Assembly: GCA_017557925.1 (NCBI GenBank)
Contig: JAFYWO010000045.1
Location: 1-9,005, forward strand
Source: Alphaproteobacteria bacterium
GTDB lineage: Bacteria; Pseudomonadota; Alphaproteobacteria; RF32; CAG-239
Reading direction: 5' to 3'
DNA length: 9,005 nucleotides
A program made the position numbers and the translations under genes. Of this stretch, positions 1-6,477 are shown piece after piece (within the stretch, counting starts at the first letter, position 1; every line of letters starts with the position of its first letter). The notes beneath the pieces were generated by a model. The model had not been told where the DNA came from, did not search any database, and saw only the letters and a list, made by a program, of their open reading frames with translations.

Positions 1-2
1 AA

Positions 3-206
3 TTCTTCAGTTATTCTGAAAAAGAGCCGACAGATTTTGAATATAAACTGTCTTTCAATAACAGGATAGAAACAAGACTTACCGGAGATTTATACCTTGC
101 TCCGTTCTATAATTACGAACAAGCACAAACAAGAGGAGCCCGAAGCTCACGTTCACAAAACACATTTGGCTTGTCCTTAACTTATAATAAGAGTTTTGAC
201 CTCTAA
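3..206 (+). CDS. C-terminal fragment of a probable outer-membrane beta-barrel protein
   Basis: An open frame runs in from the left edge and stops at the TAA at 204-206, giving 67 visible residues. The residues alternate polar and hydrophobic/aromatic in the manner of amphipathic beta-strands: around RIETRLTGDLYLAPFYNYEQ (residues 21-40), then a turn rich in Arg, Ser and Gly, then a last strand NTFGLSLTYNKSFDL ending in a hydrophobic residue. This is how C-terminal strands of outer-membrane barrels usually look, although the final residue is Leu where Phe is most common. No specific family can be named from this piece. The next gene begins 41 bp downstream on the same strand with no terminator between, so they may share a transcript. 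Barrel identity is inferred from strand pattern only; a periplasmic beta-rich protein is an alternative. Confidence 0.6.
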   Translation, partial: FFSYSEKEPTDFEYKLSFNNRIETRLTGDLYLAPFYNYEQAQTRGARSSRSQNTFGLSLTYNKSFDL

Positions 207-232
207 ATATAACCTAAATCATAATTCGTAAC

Positions 233-239
233 AGAGGAG
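233..239 (+). promoter_or_regulatory. Ribosome binding site of the GtrII-like gene
   Basis: AGAGGAG lies 8 bases before the ATG at 248. It is a strong Shine-Dalgarno match and fixes the start of the downstream gene. Confidence 0.75.
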
Positions 240-247
240 TCCAAAAT

Positions 248-1849
248 ATGAATTATTTAAAAATTGAACAAAAACTAATAGATTGGTATAAAAATATTCC
301 TGATACTATAAAAAAATCAGTATTATATTCATTTTTGTTAATCAATTTGGCTTTTTTGTTCCATACTATTAATTTTATGTTTGGTGATCACGATTGGAAT
401 TATGTAAAACAAGCAACATCTTGGAAGGAGGGCGCTTTTGAAGGTCGCCCTCTGCATTTTGTTTTGCAAAGAGTGTTTTTTGGTGGGCAAGTATTGCCGA
501 TATTAAATAATGTGTTTTCCTTTTTTGCGCTTAGTCTTAGTTCGGTAATGCTTGCTAAATATTGGAAAATACCAGCATCAACTCTGAATTATACCTTGTT
601 TGCAACGTTTATAGCGGTTATGCCATATACTCTTGTTTGGTTATTTTATGCAAAAGATGCTTTAATCAATTTGTGTATACCGCTAATAATAATGAGTTCA
701 TTATTTTTGGCAAAATCAAAAAAAACGAGCAAAACAGAGCTGATATTTATCAATTTATTATCAATATTTTTAATGTTTTTTGCTTTATCTTCTTATGTCG
801 CATCAATAAATATGGTGGGTGTTTGTGTGATTGGTGCAATATTAAGAGATTACTTAAAAGAGGATAAAAAATTAGTTTCAATAATAAAGGAATATATATC
901 AACTGCAATAAATACAATACTCTCGCTTGCTTTATTTAAGTTATACCTTATGGTTTTCCCTACAGATGCATCTTATAATACCAAAATAATCCCACTTGAT
1001 TTTGTTATAGATAAGTTTTTTATAACTATAGAGGCTATGTTTGGGCAATTTACGGTAATATTGCCGTTTATGGATTATAAGTATAAGATAATTTTGCTTG
1101 CAATGGTATGTTTTAGTTTGGTAGTTTTACTGACAAAAGCTCCAATTAAAAAATATGTATCAATACTCGGACTTTTGTTCTTGGTGGTGTTTTCATCAAA
1201 ATTCGCATATTTCATTTCTGATGCAAGAGGGGAAATTCTCGCAGAAATGGAAGAATTGGCCTATGTCCCAAGACTTGACTTTTATGGTATAGTATATGTT
1301 TATGCTTTATCTCTAAGTTTTATTTTAACGCTAAAGTCAGGAATTTTTAGAAAAACAGGTATAATTCTTGCAGCAATCATAACTTTTATGTCAATAGTAA
1401 GAGATGCCTATGCCTTAAAGACTTGGAAACTTGGTTTTGATGCAGAAATGAAAATCCACGAGCGTGTAGTATCAAGATTAGAAGAACATCCGCAATTTAT
1501 TTTAGGAAGGAATTATCGTGTATTCCAGATAGGAAGTATTTCATTAAGAAAGAATTTCTATAAAAAGCAATATGGTGAAAAAATAGGTTTAGATACGCTT
1601 GAAACATCATTTACACCAAATTATATGTCATTTTTGGTTTATAATTTCTACTATCCGCAAAACTTGTTTCATCATAATGTTCAAGAATATGCTTTATCTC
1701 CTCGTGGCAGGGACTTTATTTTGCATCAGGCAAAGCCATGGCCGTCAGAAGATTCAATCTACATAGACGGAGATATTGTGATTATAGTCTTAACACAAGA
1801 GGGGTTGATGAAGTCAATATCTAAAATAAAAAACAATATATTGAGGTAA
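248..1849 (+). CDS. GtrII-like multi-pass membrane glucosyltransferase-family protein
   Basis: 533 aa, with about ten to twelve hydrophobic segments, for example near residues 25-45, 84-103, 115-134, 138-155, 164-186, 216-237, 258-275, 280-295, 303-323, 345-362 and 370-385, followed by a soluble tail (about 390-533). The first extracytoplasmic loop has GDHDW (46-50) and EGRPLH (65-70), resembling the acidic cluster and Gly-Arg-Pro of GtrII-type (PF14264-like) glucosyltransferases. Those proteins move glucose from a lipid carrier onto O-antigen or other surface glycans. The segment VMPYTLVWLFYAKDALI (124-140) also fits the family layout. The start is supported by AGAGGAG. No other glycan genes are visible; the preceding gene looks like an outer-membrane protein. 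The acceptor and sugar cannot be predicted. It could instead be another GT-C-fold membrane protein of unknown activity. Family assignment is by eye. Confidence 0.65.
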   Translation: MNYLKIEQKLIDWYKNIPDTIKKSVLYSFLLINLAFLFHTINFMFGDHDWNYVKQATSWKEGAFEGRPLHFVLQRVFFGGQVLPILNNVFSFFALSLSSVMLAKYWKIPASTLNYTLFATFIAVMPYTLVWLFYAKDALINLCIPLIIMSSLFLAKSKKTSKTELIFINLLSIFLMFFALSSYVASINMVGVCVIGAILRDYLKEDKKLVSIIKEYISTAINTILSLALFKLYLMVFPTDASYNTKIIPLDFVIDKFFITIEAMFGQFTVILPFMDYKYKIILLAMVCFSLVVLLTKAPIKKYVSILGLLFLVVFSSKFAYFISDARGEILAEMEELAYVPRLDFYGIVYVYALSLSFILTLKSGIFRKTGIILAAIITFMSIVRDAYALKTWKLGFDAEMKIHERVVSRLEEHPQFILGRNYRVFQIGSISLRKNFYKKQYGEKIGLDTLETSFTPNYMSFLVYNFYYPQNLFHHNVQEYALSPRGRDFILHQAKPWPSEDSIYIDGDIVIIVLTQEGLMKSISKIKNNILR

Positions 1850-1864
1850 AATATTTACTCCAAT

Positions 1865-1899
1865 AAAAAAAGAGTGCTTGTAAAATGCACTCTTTTTTT
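1865..1899. terminator. Bidirectional rho-independent terminator
   Basis: A perfect 13-bp inverted repeat (1865-1877 pairing with 1887-1899) encloses a 9-base loop. The stem has a GAGTGC/GCACTC core flanked by a run of seven A on the left and seven T on the right, so it has a U-tract in both directions. It sits between two convergent genes ending at 1849 and 1920 and can end both transcripts. Confidence 0.9.
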
Positions 1900-1919
1900 G
1901 TAATTAAAGAATAGTGATG

Positions 1920-3182
1920 TTACTTCATCATATTAAGAACATCATCTAATTTAGGATAACTGCAACCATTACTTCCAAGTAAAGTATAAGTAATAGGAGT
2001 TGAGAATATTTTTTGTGCAGTTTCCAATAAATCTTCTTTAGAAATACTTTCAATACGTCCGACAATCTCATCAATAGGAATTACACGTTTGAATAGCAAT
2101 AATTGTCTTGCCATAATTTCGGCAGTTGTAGATGAACTTTCCAAAGACATTAAAAGACTTGCTTTAATTTGAGTTTTTGCTCTGTTAAGTTCTACATCTA
2201 AGACTTTGTCGTTGACAAGTTTTTTTATTTCAGTAGCCACTACAGGTAAAAGCTCATTTAATTCTTTAGCGGTAGTTCCGGCGTAAATGCCAAAAACACC
2301 ATCATTTTTCAAAGCCTGATTAAAACTGTTGATTGTATAAACGAGTCCTCTTTTTTCTCTTATTTCTTGGAATAATCTGGAAGACATACCTCCACCGAAA
2401 ATAGTAGATAATACAGAATATTTATAATATTCTTCATTCAAATAAGAAGCTCCTTTAAAACCTAAAACCAAATGAGTTTGCTCAATATCTTTAGTTTCCA
2501 CCAAAGAGCCACCTACATAAATTTGTTTATCAGACGAAGGAGTGCTCAAAACAGAAAGTTCACTCATTCTGTCCTCAATCATCTTAACAAATTTATCGTG
2601 GTCAACTCTACCAACACAGGCAACAACCATATTATCAGCGGTATAACGTTTTTTCATATAAGACAACATTCTGTCTTTTGTAAAACCTCTGACAGTATCT
2701 ATAGGTCCTAAAATGGTTCTACCTGTTGCTTGTTTAGGAAACGCAGTTTCTTGGAAATAATCAAATACCAAATCGTCAGGAGCATCTAAAGATTGCTTAA
2801 TTTCTTGAACGACTACTTCTTTTTCCTTAACCATTTCAGCTTCTTCAAATAAAGGAGAAGTAATAAAATCAGAAATAACATCTACTGCTAATTCTAAATC
2901 ATCTTTAAGCATTTTGGCATAAAAACAAGTAAAATGGCGAGATGTATAAGCATTTGTAGCACCACCTACATTTTCAATATCTTCAGATATTTGAAGGGAG
3001 TTTCTTTTTTTAGTTCCCTTAAAAACCATATGTTCAATAAAGTGAGAAATACCATTATCCTCAATGTTTTCATCAGCAGAACCTGTGTTAATCCAAATTC
3101 CGAAAGAAACACTTTCAATTTGCGGACGAGGAGCAGTAATAACTCTTAATCCGTTTTTAAGTATAGACTGTTTTATTTCCAT
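1920..3182 (-). CDS. M16 family zinc metallopeptidase (processing-peptidase-like)
   Basis: 420 aa, the usual length for single-chain bacterial M16B peptidases related to the beta subunit of mitochondrial processing peptidase. The inverted zinc motif HFIEH is at residues 47-51 (H47, E50 catalytic, H51), and the third ligand is E127 in VVVQEI, 76 residues after H51 as expected. The C-terminal half carries the conserved SSRLFQEIREKRGLVYTI segment with the Arg-Gly-x-x-Tyr substrate-binding signature. The catalytic set is complete, so it should be active. No signal peptide is visible, so a cytoplasmic role in peptide or protein-fragment turnover is most likely; the substrate is unknown. The ATG at 3180-3182 is preceded by a weak AGGT. 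It is divergent from elbB and convergent with the GtrII-like gene. The sequence resembles alphaproteobacterial and mitochondrial members by eye. Confidence 0.92.
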   Translation of the reverse strand: MEIKQSILKNGLRVITAPRPQIESVSFGIWINTGSADENIEDNGISHFIEHMVFKGTKKRNSLQISEDIENVGGATNAYTSRHFTCFYAKMLKDDLELAVDVISDFITSPLFEEAEMVKEKEVVVQEIKQSLDAPDDLVFDYFQETAFPKQATGRTILGPIDTVRGFTKDRMLSYMKKRYTADNMVVACVGRVDHDKFVKMIEDRMSELSVLSTPSSDKQIYVGGSLVETKDIEQTHLVLGFKGASYLNEEYYKYSVLSTIFGGGMSSRLFQEIREKRGLVYTINSFNQALKNDGVFGIYAGTTAKELNELLPVVATEIKKLVNDKVLDVELNRAKTQIKASLLMSLESSSTTAEIMARQLLLFKRVIPIDEIVGRIESISKEDLLETAQKIFSTPITYTLLGSNGCSYPKLDDVLNMMK

Positions 3183-3336
3183 AACTACCTATTCAAAATA
3201 AAATTAAAAACACATATTAGAAGCAATATAGTAAAACAAAAAATAAATCAACATAAACCAACATTACTCTTTAATTTTTTTTAATTAACATATATGTATA
3301 TATATAATCAACTTTTTTTATTATCGGAGAAAATAA
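3183..3336. promoter_or_regulatory. Divergent promoter region between the M16 peptidase gene and elbB
   Basis: 154 bp, extremely AT-rich, with no coding potential. Toward elbB, a perfect TATAAT is at 3303-3308, about 28 bases before the ATG, but there is no good -35 at 16-18 bp. Just upstream are two short perfect palindromes, TTAATTAA (3281-3288) and ACATATATGT (3288-3297), which could be operator half-sites or simply a result of AT composition. Toward the peptidase gene, the reverse strand has TATATT (complement of 3225-3230) with TTGATT (complement of 3246-3251) at a short 15-bp spacing, a weak candidate. Promoter activity is inferred from gene arrangement as much as from motifs. Confidence 0.5.
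3325..3329 (+). promoter_or_regulatory. Ribosome binding site of elbB
   Basis: CGGAG lies 7 bases before the ATG at 3337. This favours that start over the in-frame ATG three codons later. Confidence 0.6.
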
Positions 3337-4008
3337 ATGAAACAAATGCCTAAATTTGCCGTAATATTATCAGGGTGCGGAAGAGCTGACGGAAGTGAAA
3401 TACATGAAGCAACACTTGCTCTTTTAGCTATAGACAATAATGCTTGCACTTATCAAATATTTGCTCCCGATATAATGCAAGCATCAACGATTAACCACCT
3501 TACATCACAAGAACAAAAAGAAAAACGTAATGTATTAGAAGAATCTGCACGAATAGCCAGAGGTAATATATCAGCGTTATCATCCTTAAACATAAATGAT
3601 TTTGATTGTATATTGTTGCCCGGCGGCTTAGGGGCAATAACCAACTGGTGTAACTTTAATTCCAAAGGACTTGAATGCGATGTAAACCAAAATATACAAA
3701 AAGTTTTAGAAGAAGCATATAAAAATAAAAAAGTAATAGGTGCAATGTGTATAGCTCCGGTATTGGTAGCCAAGGTTCTCGGAAAAAATAAAATAACTCT
3801 GACTATAGGTAATGATAAAAATGTAAAAGAGATAATACAAGAAACAGGTGCAATACACGAAGACACAGAGGCTACACTTGCTTGTGTAGATAGCAAAAAT
3901 TTAATCGTAACCACGCCAGCCTATATGCTCGCAACATCAATAAAAGAGGTTGCAACAGGTGCTGATAATATGGTTTTAGCAATGAAAGAGTTGGTAACAA
4001 GGTCTTGA
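3337..4008 (+). CDS. elbB: ElbB, DJ-1/PfpI-superfamily glyoxalase (isoprenoid biosynthesis glyoxalase ElbB)
   Basis: 223 aa, close to the usual length of about 217. Family signatures are clear along the whole chain: VILSGCGRADGSEIHEATL (9-27), FAPD (42-45), the Arg-Asn-Val-Leu-Glu stretch (64-68), LPGGLGA (94-100), the nucleophile elbow MCIAP with C138, and TTPAYMLA (192-199). These match E. coli ElbB closely by eye. The E. coli protein is reported to have weak glyoxalase III-type activity on glyoxal and was linked genetically to early isoprenoid synthesis; its physiological role is not settled. It should be a soluble cytoplasmic enzyme. hydG follows after 58 bp on the same strand with no terminator. 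The catalytic Cys is retained, so it is probably functional. Confidence 0.93.
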   Translation: MKQMPKFAVILSGCGRADGSEIHEATLALLAIDNNACTYQIFAPDIMQASTINHLTSQEQKEKRNVLEESARIARGNISALSSLNINDFDCILLPGGLGAITNWCNFNSKGLECDVNQNIQKVLEEAYKNKKVIGAMCIAPVLVAKVLGKNKITLTIGNDKNVKEIIQETGAIHEDTEATLACVDSKNLIVTTPAYMLATSIKEVATGADNMVLAMKELVTRS

Positions 4009-4033
4009 CATGACTAAAAAATAATACTACTTT
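4005..4033 (+). promoter_or_regulatory. Possible upstream hydG promoter overlapping the elbB stop codon
   Basis: A perfect TTGACA (4005-4010) overlaps the elbB stop codon. Seventeen bases downstream is TACTTT (4028-4033), a poor -10 with 3 of 6 consensus bases. It may be a second, weaker hydG promoter or a chance match. Confidence 0.25.
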
Positions 4034-4060
4034 GAAGCCTAAACAAAAAATAATTATAAT
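4032..4060 (+). promoter_or_regulatory. Likely hydG promoter placing the transcript start at the ATG
   Basis: TTGAAG (4032-4037, 4 of 6) and a perfect TATAAT (4055-4060) are separated by an ideal 17-bp spacer. The expected transcription start is about 7 bases after the -10, which is position 4067, the A of the hydG ATG. No Shine-Dalgarno sequence precedes the ATG, consistent with a leaderless message. Confidence 0.55.
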
Positions 4061-4066
4061 ATATTT

Positions 4067-5491
4067 ATGCTTATGAAAAAATACGATTTATTGTCCAATA
4101 AAGCAGAAAACTTTATGGCAAATAATGAGATTGAAAAAAATCTTTCTACGGCTTTATCTTTAAGCAAAAATGAGGCATACCTCAAAGAGGTTATAGAAAA
4201 AGCCAGACAGGCCAAAGGTTTAAGTCCTATTGAGGCGACATCTTTGTTGTTGAGCAATTTTGAAATGATAAACCAATCAATATTAGAAATAGCTCAAACC
4301 ATAAAAGAGGATTATTATGGTAATCGTATAGTTTTGTTTGCTCCGTTGTATTTGAGTAATTACTGTGTTAATTCATGCACATATTGCCCTTATCACATAT
4401 CAAACAAGACTATGCCAAGGAAAAAGATGACACAAACAGAGATAAAACAAGAAATATATGCTCTGTTGGAAATGGGACATAAACGACTAGCGCTGGAGTT
4501 GGGAGAAGACCCTGTTCATAATCCGATTAGTTATGTTTTGGAAAGTATAGAAACCATTTATTCAATTATCCATTCTTCAGGTGAGATAAGAAGAGTTAAT
4601 GTAAATATAGCAGCAACAAGTGCAGAAAATTACAAACTCTTGCAACAGGCAGAAATTGGTACCTATATTTTGTTTCAAGAAACGTATAATCAAAAAAATT
4701 ATGAACTCTTGCATCCGAGAGGTCCTAAATCTGATTATGCTTACCATACAGAGGCAATGGATAGAGCCATAACAGGTGGTTTAGAAGATGTAGGACTTGG
4801 TGTATTGTTCGGTCTTCATAACTATGCTTATGAGTTTATGGGATTGCTTATGCATAGCCTCCATCTTGAAAAAACTTATGGTATAGGACCACACACAATA
4901 AGTGTTCCACGCCTTTGCCCTGCAGATGGTATAGATGTAAATTCTTTCTCCAATGCGTTACCGGATGACATTTTCTTAAAAATCATTGCGTTGTTGCGAA
5001 TATCTATTCCTTATACCGGCTTGATTATCTCAACCAGAGAAAAGAGTTTGGTCAGAGAAAAAGCTCTATCTTTAGGAATATCGCAAATAAGCGGTGGTTC
5101 AAAAACAACGGTTGGCGGTTATTCGGTTTATTCAAACCCCAAAGATACCGCACAATTTGACATTTCAGATAACAGAACACTGGATGAAATTGTTTATTGG
5201 TTGATGAAAAATGGTCATATTCCGAGCTTCTGCACTTCTTGCTATGGTAAACACCGTCAAGGAGAAGACTTTATGAAAATTTGTAAATCAAAACAAATTT
5301 CACAATTCTGCACACCCAATGCGCTATTGACATTGCAAGAGTACTTAAACAACTATGCTTCAAAAGAAACCAAAGATTTAGGCATAGAACTGTTAAAAAA
5401 AGAACTGCAAAAAATCTCAGGAGTTAGAAAGACGATAATAGAAAATCGTTTGAAACATCTAAACCAAACAGGAAACGTAGTTTTTTTCTAA
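4067..5491 (+). CDS. hydG: HydG, [FeFe]-hydrogenase maturase (2-iminoacetate synthase, tyrosine lyase)
   Basis: 474 aa, normal HydG length. HydG is a radical SAM enzyme that cleaves tyrosine into p-cresol and dehydroglycine and converts the latter to CO and cyanide, delivered as an Fe(CO)(CN) synthon for the hydrogenase H-cluster. Visible marks: YGNRIVLFAPLYLSNYC (84-100); the SAM [4Fe-4S] motif CX3CX2C at C100, C104 and C107; HKRLALELGEDP (138-149); RRVNVNIAATS (175-185); FQETY (203-207); GPHTISVPR (274-282); and the C-terminal auxiliary cluster motif CX2CX22C at C389, C392 and C415. The second cluster separates HydG from ThiH and makes full function likely. The N-terminus aligns with other HydG proteins, so the start is at 4067 or the ATG at 4073. 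There is no Shine-Dalgarno. hydE, hydF and the hydrogenase gene are absent from the window. A strong terminator follows. Confidence 0.96.
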   Translation: MLMKKYDLLSNKAENFMANNEIEKNLSTALSLSKNEAYLKEVIEKARQAKGLSPIEATSLLLSNFEMINQSILEIAQTIKEDYYGNRIVLFAPLYLSNYCVNSCTYCPYHISNKTMPRKKMTQTEIKQEIYALLEMGHKRLALELGEDPVHNPISYVLESIETIYSIIHSSGEIRRVNVNIAATSAENYKLLQQAEIGTYILFQETYNQKNYELLHPRGPKSDYAYHTEAMDRAITGGLEDVGLGVLFGLHNYAYEFMGLLMHSLHLEKTYGIGPHTISVPRLCPADGIDVNSFSNALPDDIFLKIIALLRISIPYTGLIISTREKSLVREKALSLGISQISGGSKTTVGGYSVYSNPKDTAQFDISDNRTLDEIVYWLMKNGHIPSFCTSCYGKHRQGEDFMKICKSKQISQFCTPNALLTLQEYLNNYASKETKDLGIELLKKELQKISGVRKTIIENRLKHLNQTGNVVFF

Positions 5492-5500
5492 TTGAAATTT

Positions 5501-5538
5501 CCCCGAATATCTAAATAAGATATTTCGGGGATTTTTTT
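5501..5538 (+). terminator. Rho-independent terminator of hydG
   Basis: CCCCGAATATCT (5501-5512) pairs with 5518-5530 around a 5-base loop, with one bulged T in the right arm. The stem has four G-C pairs at its base and is followed by ATTTTTTT. It begins 10 bases after the hydG stop codon. Confidence 0.9.
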
Positions 5539-5549
5539 AATGTTTTTTC

Positions 5550-5578
5550 TTGACAAAAAGTGTGATGTGTATTATTTT
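5550..5578 (+). promoter_or_regulatory. Probable promoter of the helical-repeat gene
   Basis: A perfect TTGACA (5550-5555), a 17-bp spacer and TATTTT (5573-5578, 4 of 6) directly follow the hydG terminator. Predicted transcription start is near 5585. The TTG of this -35 is also the first possible start codon of the following frame, so a start there or at the ATGs at 5565 and 5580 would lie upstream of the transcript. Confidence 0.5.
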
Positions 5579-5633
5579 TATGTCGATATTAAGTATTTTT
5601 TTTATAAAATTTGTGTTTATGTTTAAGAGATTA

Positions 5634-6386
5634 ATGCAAGTAATTGTCACGAGATGTGGCGGTTCTTGGGTAGAGCGTTATTTTCTATCAAATAAAGAGA
5701 TGATAGATTATGCCATAAAAAATAATTTGGAGAATAGAATTATGGACTGTATAAAAGCCCAAAAGCTGTCTCCTGAGCAAGTAACTGAAATATTGAAAAA
5801 CAATGAGGGTAATCCGGTTCAAGAGATTCTTCTTAGTAATTATGAACTTAATGAAGAACAACAATTAGTTCTTTTTGAAAGAAAAAACTCGCTGTTGATA
5901 GAAACATATTTGGCACCTCATGGGTATTTAGAACCTAAGAGAACTCTCTCTAAAAAAGCGGAGTTTGTTTATGTTGAAACAATGATAAACAAAAACTCCA
6001 ATGTCGGTATAGAAATGTTCAAAGCCTATGTTGACAATAAAAAGAGAGAAATATTAACCAAAGAGTTACTTGAAATTGCTATGGCAAAAATAGCATCTTC
6101 AAACGAGGAGTGCGTTGCAGCTAAATATCTTCTTAAAAAAGCTTATCTTAGTGAAGAAGATGAAATTTATTTGGTGGAAAATGCAAGCAAAGAGTTGATA
6201 GAGGAATACATTTCCGTAAAGCAACTCTACTACGAAAGCTCACAAAAACTTCTGATTGAAAAGTTTTATGAAATAGGTAAAACACATCAAGAAGTTTACG
6301 GCTTTTGGCCGAAAGCTATGCAAGTTTTTAGGGCTAAAAGAAAAGAGGAACTTATGCTTCTGCATCCGGAAGGAGTAGTTCCGTAG
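5634..6386 (+). CDS. Uncharacterised protein of tandem alpha-helical hairpin repeats
   Basis: I do not recognise a named family. From the ATG at 5634 it has 250 aa, highly charged, almost wholly helical in appearance, with few Gly or Pro. A degenerate repeat of about 26-36 residues recurs, each unit opening with Leu then usually Ser/Thr/Asn and an acidic or Lys residue: L18, L45, L72, L105, L141, L172 and L198. Units tend to close with Ile-x-x-Tyr-[Leu/Ile] (IETYL 89-93, IEEYI 189-193). This suggests an alpha-solenoid scaffold. The start is uncertain: in-frame starts TTG 5550 and ATG 5565, 5580 and 5619 would add a hydrophobic N-terminus resembling a membrane anchor, but they overlap or closely follow a promoter-like TTGACA/TATTTT and lack a Shine-Dalgarno. 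5634 has only a weak AAGAGA. The gene has its own terminator, so context gives no functional hint. Confidence 0.75.
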   Translation: MQVIVTRCGGSWVERYFLSNKEMIDYAIKNNLENRIMDCIKAQKLSPEQVTEILKNNEGNPVQEILLSNYELNEEQQLVLFERKNSLLIETYLAPHGYLEPKRTLSKKAEFVYVETMINKNSNVGIEMFKAYVDNKKREILTKELLEIAMAKIASSNEECVAAKYLLKKAYLSEEDEIYLVENASKELIEEYISVKQLYYESSQKLLIEKFYEIGKTHQEVYGFWPKAMQVFRAKRKEELMLLHPEGVVP

Positions 6387-6393
6387 AAAATTG

Positions 6394-6428
6394 AACCCCA
6401 TATGTGTTTTGCACACAGTGGGGTTTTT
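6394..6428 (+). terminator. Rho-independent terminator of the helical-repeat gene
   Basis: AACCCCA (6394-6400) pairs with TGGGGTT (6419-6425), and an inner TGTG/CACA helix forms above a small internal loop. A T-run ends at 6428. It begins 8 bases after the stop codon of the preceding gene. Confidence 0.85.
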
Positions 6429-6429
6429 A

Positions 6430-6460
6430 TTGAAAGCAAGTAAATTTTGTGTGATATTAT
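6430..6460 (+). promoter_or_regulatory. Probable promoter of the acetyltransferase gene
   Basis: TTGAAA (6430-6435, 5 of 6) is followed by overlapping -10 candidates GATATT (6453-6458, 17-bp spacer, 4 of 6) and TATTAT (6455-6460, 19-bp spacer, 5 of 6). It sits directly after the upstream terminator, as expected for an independently transcribed gene. Confidence 0.45.
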
Positions 6461-6466
6461 TAAAAA

Positions 6467-6472
6467 AAGGAG
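6467..6472 (+). promoter_or_regulatory. Ribosome binding site that sets the acetyltransferase start
   Basis: AAGGAG lies 5 bases before the ATG at 6478. It rules out the longer in-frame start (TTG at 6391), which lies at the edge of the upstream terminator hairpin. Confidence 0.8.
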
Positions 6473-6477
6473 TTATT

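Noticed and set aside
562..867. 101-codon plus-strand frame within the GtrII-like gene
   Set aside because: It is an alternative frame of a well-supported membrane protein gene; no independent start signal.
2472..3149. Two plus-strand frames opposite the M16 peptidase gene
   Set aside because: Antisense shadows of a gene with intact catalytic motifs.
3281..3308. Tandem AT palindromes as a defined operator
   Set aside because: TTAATTAA and ACATATATGT are expected by chance in DNA this AT-rich; kept only as a remark in the promoter region entry.
3453..3914. 153-codon open frame on the minus strand inside elbB
   Set aside because: It lies wholly antisense to a clearly conserved gene, its product has low-complexity Ser/Phe-rich composition, and it has no recognisable domain.
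6391..6477. N-terminal extension of the acetyltransferase from TTG at 6391
   Set aside because: It would translate through the upstream terminator hairpin and the promoter; the AAGGAG before 6478 fixes the shorter start.
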